DNA of 11,499 bases from Thiotrichales bacterium. Lineage in GTDB: Bacteria > Pseudomonadota > Gammaproteobacteria > UWMA-0217. Position 1 is the stretch's first letter; every line of letters begins with the position of its first letter. Location of the stretch: the NCBI GenBank assembly GCA_024763135.1, contig JANTGD010000078.1:1-11499 (forward strand). The letters run 5' to 3'. Made by a program: the position numbers and the translations under genes. Positions 7,295-11,499 of this stretch are shown one piece after another. The notes under the pieces are model-generated. The model made no database searches and was not told the origin of the DNA. It saw only the letters and a list, made by a program, of their open reading frames with translations.

Positions 7295-7321
7295 GTGCGG
7301 TACATCGGCGCGTACCGACAC
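7295..7321. other. Hairpin between convergent genes
   Basis: A perfect 6-bp stem cggtac/gtaccg (7298-7303 with 7312-7317) is extended by gtg/cac with one bulged base. It lies in the 93-nt gap between the plus-strand chelatase and the minus-strand lipoprotein. There is no T-run, so intrinsic termination is not shown. A second perfect 8-bp pair, cgcattaa (7341-7348) and ttaatgcg (7371-7378), ends on the lipoprotein stop codon. Confidence 0.35.
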
Positions 7322-7370
7322 GATCCGCATCGCTCAACAGCGCATTAAACTCCTTATAATAGTAGCGGCC

Positions 7371-7622
7371 TTAATGCGATTGCGACTGCACGGCTTCGCG
7401 CTCCTGCTGGTAATCATCGTAGCTGCCTGCCGAGCGCTGGGCGCGCTCTATGCAGTCTTGATATTGCGCTGCAGGGAGTTGTTCACACTGAAATTTCTGG
7501 CCCGATTGAATACTTTCATACGCCGCGCGGTAGCTGCAGCCCGTCAAGTACAGGCTCAGCAGGCATCCCACGATAAAATAAAGGGGGTTGCCCGCGCTCT
7601 GACTGATTGTTGATTTTCGCAT
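7371..7622 (-). CDS. Small predicted lipoprotein
   Basis: Protein of 83 aa with a bacterial lipoprotein signal: a short basic N-terminus (MRK), a hydrophobic stretch around residues 14-26 and the lipobox LTGC, with Cys29 as the predicted lipidated residue. The mature part of about 55 residues is polar, has two further Cys (Cys46 and Cys57, in FQCEQLP and YQDCIERA) that could form a disulfide, and ends in a Gln/Ser-rich tail. It starts 29 nt downstream of the DUF523-DUF1722 gene on the same strand, with an aaggc sequence before its ATG, so co-transcription is likely. I do not recognise a family. The clean lipobox makes it more than a chance ORF. Confidence 0.72.
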   Translation of the reverse strand: MRKSTISQSAGNPLYFIVGCLLSLYLTGCSYRAAYESIQSGQKFQCEQLPAAQYQDCIERAQRSAGSYDDYQQEREAVQSQSH

Positions 7623-7651
7623 CGTTTTTAAGCCTTTATATACGCTATGTA

Positions 7652-8626
7652 CTATACTTGGTTACGCAACATGAGTGTTTCAGGATAGGGATCAATATAG
7701 TATTGCGCCTGAATATAGGGATGGGGCGCAGCGCGAAAATGGTGCTTGAGGAGTGTCAGGGGAACGACCAGAGGCACCAAACCACGGCGATAGTTGTCGA
7801 GGATTTCGGCCAATTCTTTTTTTGCATCTCGATCGAGTGAGTTTTTAAGATAACCGCTGATATGCATGAGCACATTGGTGTGCGTTTTACGGGTAGCCCG
7901 TTGTTTCAAGCCCGTCATCAGTTGCGCGATATAAGTCTGTGCGAAGTCTTTGAGGTCTTGCTTGGTGAGATCTGCGAGTGCGCGCCCGAGTGCCCGATAG
8001 CAGCGCTCGTCGTGCGCTAACAGAAGAAACTTATGCCGCGTGTGAAAATCGATCAGGTTCTCGGCAGTCAAGGGACGACGAATCAATTGCTGCCAGCGGT
8101 GATAGACATAGACCCGTTCTATAAAATTCTCGCGCAACACCGGATCGGACAGGCGGCCTTCTTCCTCTACCGGCAGCGCTGGGAACTGACGCATTAACTC
8201 GGCGGCGAAAATACCCGTTCCGTTTTTTTGCGGTACGCCTGTAGCCGGGTAGACGCGCACCCGTTCCATGCCACAACTGGGGGAATCCTTCTTGAGCAAG
8301 TACCCCGAGAGATCCTCACAATGGGAAAGAATTTCCCGACTCGCCTGACGTAAAGCTGCGGTCAGGTCCACCGTAGGTCGTGCTACTTCAACAACCCGTA
8401 GGCCGTGTGTGGCTGGTGCGAGGCGGATAGTCGGTCGTGGCGTGCCAAAGCCTGCCAGGACTTCGGGGCAAAATGGACGAAATTCGAAATACTTGGAGAG
8501 GTGGTCGTGAATATACGCATGACGTTTGTGACTGCCGTCATAGCGCACCGGGTGCCCTAATAGGCAGCTACTGACACCGACCACAAGAGGTGGCGAGGGG
8601 GCGCTGACGTCTGGGGAATTGACCAT
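7652..8626 (-). CDS. DUF523-DUF1722 fusion protein (TudS-like desulfurase domain plus YbgA domain)
   Basis: Protein of 324 aa. Residues about 14-160 are DUF523, with GVSSCLLGHPVRYDG, FRPFCPEVLAG and KKDSPSCGMERV. Its three cysteines, Cys21, Cys53 and Cys118, match the triad that in characterised DUF523 members (thiouracil desulfurase TudS) holds a [4Fe-4S] cluster. Residues about 190-315 are DUF1722, with FHTRHKFLLLAHD, LMHISGYLKN and a C-terminal DPYPETLMLRN. In E. coli the DUF1722 protein YbgA stands alone next to phr; here it is fused and lies near phrB. A role in handling thiolated bases or UV stress is inferred. It heads a likely two-gene unit with the lipoprotein. No Shine-Dalgarno sequence precedes the ATG, and an in-frame TAA lies 8 codons upstream, so the start cannot be much earlier. 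Confidence 0.9.
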   Translation of the reverse strand: MVNSPDVSAPSPPLVVGVSSCLLGHPVRYDGSHKRHAYIHDHLSKYFEFRPFCPEVLAGFGTPRPTIRLAPATHGLRVVEVARPTVDLTAALRQASREILSHCEDLSGYLLKKDSPSCGMERVRVYPATGVPQKNGTGIFAAELMRQFPALPVEEEGRLSDPVLRENFIERVYVYHRWQQLIRRPLTAENLIDFHTRHKFLLLAHDERCYRALGRALADLTKQDLKDFAQTYIAQLMTGLKQRATRKTHTNVLMHISGYLKNSLDRDAKKELAEILDNYRRGLVPLVVPLTLLKHHFRAAPHPYIQAQYYIDPYPETLMLRNQV

Positions 8627-8936
8627 TGGCTGACGAGAAGAAAAATATGCGTGGTTTGCTTATTAACCCGGCACCATCGTATGCCGTAGTCAGAGCCTCC
8701 GGCATCTCCCCCTGTCAAGGTGCCTGCCGGGCAATGGCCACCGTCCCCTTGGCAAGGCAGGCAACGCCGAGAGGGGAAATGCCTGTGGCTCCTAACCGAT
8801 TGAATATTGAAGACAGGCCGCGCTGAACACGACAGATTATGGTGCCGGTTAGTAATAACAGCGATCGGTCCGCGTAGCTGTGGCATTGAGGCGAATGGTC
8901 TTACGCCGCCGTATCCGTTTTACCGGGATTGGCTTA
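8627..8936. other. 310-nt intergenic region with structured segment
   Basis: This gap between two minus-strand genes holds the nested inverted repeat at 8693-8791, a further 7-bp pair ctaaccg/cggttag (8792-8798 with 8846-8852), and a small cggca/tgccg stem on the minus strand near 8669-8686. Short ORFs cross it on both strands, but none has recognisable protein features. The promoter of the DUF523-DUF1722 gene should lie here; I could not pick convincing -35/-10 boxes. Confidence 0.6.
8693..8791 (-). ncRNA. Candidate structured leader RNA (nested inverted repeat)
   Basis: Three nested pairings are visible: gagcc/ggctc (8693-8697 with 8787-8791), ggcatctcccc/ggggaaatgcc (8701-8711 with 8773-8783, 10 of 11 pairs), and tgcctgcc/ggcaggca (8721-8728 with 8756-8763, perfect). 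A 27-nt apical region remains, and caagg (8716-8720) could alternatively pair with ccttg near 8748, which would allow two mutually exclusive folds. The element ends 67 nt before the DUF523-DUF1722 start, so on the minus strand it would lie in that gene's leader. It fits no riboswitch consensus I know. It could equally be a mobile hairpin element or a DNA-level structure. Confidence 0.4.
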
Positions 8937-9644
8937 TTATCTCATTTTAGCAACAGCGACATCAAAGGATTCAAGTTCTGGCGATTGTGTGGTGGTGGCA
9001 TCGACAGCCGGTTCTTCGTCTTTGGGCTGTAGATCGTTCGTGGTTTGCAACAGACGCCAATAGCCAAACAGATTGACGCGATGGTTATGCTCGATTTCCA
9101 GGTCGCATTCGCGCTTGAAAGCGCTCAGGGAGAACCCGGGATTAAAGCCGATCTTGGCCGACAGTGGAACCAGGAGATTTTCCACCCACTTGATCACGGG
9201 GTGGTCGCTTTGGAAGTGATTGACGAAAATGAGCTGCCCGCCTGGTTTACACACTCGGCGCATTTCGTTCACCAGCTTGACTGGATCAGGCACCACTGAT
9301 GCTACATACATCGCAACGACCTTGTCGAAGCTATTGTCTGGAAAGGTCATTTCTTGGGCATTCATTTGCTGTAATCGGACATTGTCCAAGCGATCTCTCG
9401 CGACGCGTTTCTCGGCGCGTGCCAGCATCTCCTTTGATAAGTCAATACCGGTGATTTGAGTAGTTGCAGGGTACAGAGGCAAGGACAAGCCCGTACCTAC
9501 GCCGACTTCGAGCACCTGCTCGTCGGCTTGGCAGCTCATGCGTTGAATGACGGCTTTGCGACCAGGATGAAATACGGCGCCAAAAAGAAGATCGTAGCGG
9601 GGAGCGTAGCGTCGATAGGTTTTTTCTACTGATTCTAGATTCAC
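8937..9644 (-). CDS. Class I SAM-dependent methyltransferase, PmtA-like (possible phosphatidylethanolamine N-methyltransferase)
   Basis: Protein of 235 aa with a Rossmann methyltransferase fold. The N-terminal TYRRYAPRYDLLFGAVFHPG resembles the Rhodobacter-type phosphatidylethanolamine N-methyltransferase group. Motif I is VLEVGVGTGLSLPLYP; the acidic end of strand 2 is GIDLSKEML; FDKVVAMYVASVVPDP forms motif II and CKPGGQLIFVNHF motif III. The substrate would be phosphatidylethanolamine if the subgroup is right; generic UbiE/Methyltransf_11 enzymes are the alternative. A C-terminal tail of about 25 acidic and polar residues goes beyond the usual length. The start is GTG at 9644, chosen because it places the YAPxYD motif at the usual distance; the ribosome site is weak. 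Its 310-nt distance from the next gene suggests separate transcription. Confidence 0.72.
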   Translation of the reverse strand: MNLESVEKTYRRYAPRYDLLFGAVFHPGRKAVIQRMSCQADEQVLEVGVGTGLSLPLYPATTQITGIDLSKEMLARAEKRVARDRLDNVRLQQMNAQEMTFPDNSFDKVVAMYVASVVPDPVKLVNEMRRVCKPGGQLIFVNHFQSDHPVIKWVENLLVPLSAKIGFNPGFSLSAFKRECDLEIEHNHRVNLFGYWRLLQTTNDLQPKDEEPAVDATTTQSPELESFDVAVAKMR

Positions 9645-9825
9645 TTATAGTCCCAAGAAATCGAACGCCGTGATTCTATGCGAAATGTTGAAAATTTTCC
9701 AGCCGGATCAACTGGGAACTATGCGTAAGTATTTGACGCTCAGCCAACCCGTGGTTCCGCAGGCATCGGCGCAGGCGAGGTGAGAGGAGACCGCAAATGT
9801 CGCGAGAAGCCTAAGTGCGAGGCAC

Positions 9826-10185
9826 CTACAGCGCAGCAATCAGGTTACGCAGCGGTTTTGCGACAGCCTCTGTAAACAATGGAAAACCCAGCTTGAAATT
9901 TGGGCTTGACAATAAACCCCGTTCGGGCACTTTCTGTTTGACTTCAGCAGGTGGAAAGGCACGATCCGGCCTGTTTGGATTTTAAGAGTACATCGTCCAG
10001 TTTAAAATGAGGGGTTCAGCGCGTTTGTCATGCGGCGCATCCAGTTGTAGTGTGCAGGCAATGGCAGGGTCTTTGGCGAGCACTGCAACACACCCGTGCG
10101 GCATTACGGAAGCGCCCGAAGGCTTGCCCGGCCTGCGCTGGCTCGGCGTTTGTAAGCTACTAAGTGTATTCATCTTTTGCCACAT
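9826..10185 (-). pseudogene. Possible decayed ORF interrupted by a TAA
   Basis: A 67-codon ORF (10185 to 9982) ends in TAA, and the same frame then stays open for another 51 codons to a TAG at 9826-9828. The second part has protein-like composition (PAEVKQKVPERGLL, then KLGFPLFTEAVAKPLRN) but no start codon. Together they would give about 118 residues if the TAA were a nonsense mutation. Ribosome sites are weak, and I recognise no family in either half. It could be a remnant of a lost gene, or two chance frames. Confidence 0.3.
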
Positions 10186-10265
10186 CTCGGTGTTATTTTC
10201 GTACTCGCATAGTCACCTATTTAACTCTATGCTCACATTCTCCGTGTGAAAATGCCTTAATATGA

Positions 10266-10294
10266 ACCAAAATCTCAACACGCTAAATCGTTAC
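10266..10294 (+). repeat. 29-nt direct repeat, copy 2
   Basis: It matches 97-125 at 24 of 29 positions without gaps. It ends 15 nt before the ATG of the AI-2E family gene, so it would overlap the promoter or 5' leader of that gene. Confidence 0.45.
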
Positions 10295-10309
10295 AAGAAT
10301 TGAATTGAT

Positions 10310-11383
10310 ATGCGTGAAATCCACCCTCCCTACAGCTCCGGCTCACCGCTCACATTAGTCTATTTTCTCGCCGCGCTGATGATCGTGATTGCGGGATTGC
10401 GTGCTGCTACCGATATTATTGTACCGTTTCTTTTGGCGACGGTGCTTGCGATGATTTGTGCGCCGATGGTGTTGTGGCTCAAGCGCTTGAAGTTCCCCAC
10501 GATCATTGCTGTGTTTGTCCCCATCATTGGGCTATTACTGGGGTTGATATTGGTAGGCACACTGGTGGGTGCCTCGCTGGCAAGCTTTTCTGCCAACCTG
10601 CCGCAATATCAAATGCGTTTGGAAAGTCAGACTCGGTTCCTAGTGGATTTTCTTGCAGGGTGGGGCATTGACGTCTCACGCGCAACGCTCGAAAACCTGT
10701 ATGATCCCGCGGCGACCATGCGGCGCGCCGGAGATCTTTTGACCGATCTTGGCAATCTCTTCAGCCGTTCATTTCTCATTCTGTTGACGGTGGTATTTAT
10801 TCTGTTCGAAGCTGCAGGGATTCCGCGCAAAATGCGGGCTGCATTGGATGCCCCGGAGGCAACCATGGCCCACTGGCAACGCGTCGTGGACAGTGTGCAC
10901 AGCTATCTGTTGACCAAAACCTGGATCAGCTTGTTAACGGGCGCTATTGTGGCGGTGTTTCTACAGCTTATGGGGGTCGATTACCCGTTGCTCTGGGGTT
11001 TGGTGGCTTTTGTATTAAATTTCATACCCAATATTGGCTCATTGATCGCATCGATACCCGCTATTTTATTGGCGCTGGTACAGTTTGGCGTACTTCAGGC
11101 ATTGATTGTGGCCACGGGGTACTTTGTAATCAACACAGCCATTGGAGCGGGGCTGGAACCGCGCGTTATGGGGCGGCGACTTGGACTCTCTCCTTTGGTG
11201 GTGTTTGTTTCATTATTGTTCTGGGGCTGGGTACTCGGACCGGTGGGTATGTTGCTTTCCGTGGTGTTGACCATGGTGTTGAAGATTGGTCTGGAGGCAA
11301 ATCCAAACACGCGTAAATTTGCGGTATTGCTCGGTGATATGCGCGACACGGATGCCATATTGAGTGCCAAATCAGAGCATTGA
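10310..11383 (+). CDS. AI-2E family transporter (PerM/TqsA/DUF20 family)
   Basis: Inner-membrane protein of 357 aa, the usual length for this family, with about seven to eight hydrophobic segments. Two N-terminal segments (about residues 14-55) and a third (about 62-90) precede a soluble loop (95-145). Another segment follows near 150-168, and the C-terminal half carries the family signatures FVLNFIPNIGSLIA and EPRVMGRRLGLSPLVV, then LLFWGWVLGPVGMLLS. Members include E. coli TqsA (autoinducer-2 export) and PerM, as well as homologues linked to Na+/H+ antiport, so the substrate cannot be named from sequence. The ATG follows an AT-rich leader with no strong ribosome site. It stands alone here, and the C-terminus is complete. 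Confidence 0.92.
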   Translation: MREIHPPYSSGSPLTLVYFLAALMIVIAGLRAATDIIVPFLLATVLAMICAPMVLWLKRLKFPTIIAVFVPIIGLLLGLILVGTLVGASLASFSANLPQYQMRLESQTRFLVDFLAGWGIDVSRATLENLYDPAATMRRAGDLLTDLGNLFSRSFLILLTVVFILFEAAGIPRKMRAALDAPEATMAHWQRVVDSVHSYLLTKTWISLLTGAIVAVFLQLMGVDYPLLWGLVAFVLNFIPNIGSLIASIPAILLALVQFGVLQALIVATGYFVINTAIGAGLEPRVMGRRLGLSPLVVFVSLLFWGWVLGPVGMLLSVVLTMVLKIGLEANPNTRKFAVLLGDMRDTDAILSAKSEH

Positions 11384-11499
11384 ACCTAAAAACCTCAGTT
11401 GAGCGCAAAAAAGACACGTAAGATATTGGTGTGCATGGTGAATCGGAAAAACTCGTGGTCACCTTATTGGTGATGAGAGGGTTTTCTGATTTGCCAGGT

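Larger units (their letters stand above)
9645..10309. other. 665-nt intergenic region
   Basis: The gap contains a broken minus-strand ORF (9826-10185) and, near the right gene, small inverted repeats gcatag/ctatgc (10207-10212 with 10227-10232) and tcaca/tgtga around 10240, followed by the second 29-nt repeat copy (10266-10294). No RNA gene was recognised. Promoters for the divergent methyltransferase and AI-2E genes must lie at its ends; I see only weak taatat-like sequence near 10258. Confidence 0.6.

Noticed and set aside
8627..8830. Cobalamin riboswitch upstream of the DUF523-DUF1722 gene
   Set aside because: Read on the minus strand, the segment lacks the B12 box and the conserved core expected of cobalamin riboswitches; only short G/C-rich resemblances occur. 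Fluoride and glycine riboswitch consensus sequences also fail.
8693..8852. Integron attC-like sites (tcctaac ... ggttagta, with inverted repeats)
   Set aside because: The flanking 7-mers do not fit RYYYAAC and GTTRRRY exactly (tcctaac begins with T, gttagta has a T at an R position), no integrase gene is present, and the neighbouring genes do not look like cassettes.
8557..8886. 109-codon minus-strand ORF and 66-codon plus-strand ORF across the structured intergenic segment
   Set aside because: Both owe their length to the GC-rich inverted repeat, show no domain or signal, and one overlaps the start of the DUF523-DUF1722 gene in another frame.
10236..10252. tcaca-N7-tgtga palindrome as a CRP site before the AI-2E family gene
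   Set aside because: The half-sites are in the reverse order to the CRP consensus TGTGA-N6-TCACA, so it is only a short palindrome.
11384..11499. Terminator or partial gene at the right edge
   Set aside because: Only a 5-bp tcacc/ggtga stem without a T-run is visible near 11459, and short frames there close within a few codons.

Overview
The window looks like the chromosome of a gammaproteobacterium. The block tesA / ybbA-ybbP (divergent) matches the arrangement in Escherichia coli, and a MerR-type cobalamin-domain regulator next to a class I photolyase and a DUF523-DUF1722 protein is a grouping I know from pseudomonads and relatives. Genes are densely packed and moderately GC-rich, with mostly ATG starts and two ATGA stop/start overlaps. 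I saw no rRNA, tRNA, CRISPR array, transposase or phage gene.

Layout. 1-286: non-coding, with a short hairpin repeat and copy 1 (E1) of a roughly 150-bp dispersed repeat. 287-3498 (minus): two-gene ABC operon ybbA-ybbP, in which the ATPase gene overlaps the FtsX-type permease gene by 4 nt. 3615-4244 (plus): periplasmic esterase TesA, with a truncated repeat copy (E3) just before its start. 4350-6736 (plus): MerR/B12-domain regulator and photolyase phrB as a translationally coupled pair, with an operator-like promoter and a possibly leaderless mRNA. 6714-6866: repeat copy 2 (E2), which supplies the phrB stop codon. 6900-7277 (plus): small CbiX-type chelatase. 7371-9644 (minus): a small lipoprotein, the DUF523-DUF1722 fusion and a PmtA-like methyltransferase, with a 310-nt gap holding a 99-nt nested inverted repeat. 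9645-10309: 665 nt containing a broken ORF. 10310-11383 (plus): AI-2E family membrane protein. 11384-11499: no gene seen.

How the genes may work together. The centre (4298-8791) resembles a light/UV-stress locus: a LitR/CarH-like regulator whose cobalamin-contact residues are partly replaced, the photolyase it probably controls, a tetrapyrrole chelatase, and a predicted Fe-S thiouracil desulfurase-like protein fused to the domain of E. coli YbgA, itself a phr neighbour. TesA with YbbA/YbbP is a conserved envelope-related pair. The other unexplained signals are a MITE-like repeat family sitting at gene ends and a strongly structured segment upstream of the DUF523-DUF1722 gene.
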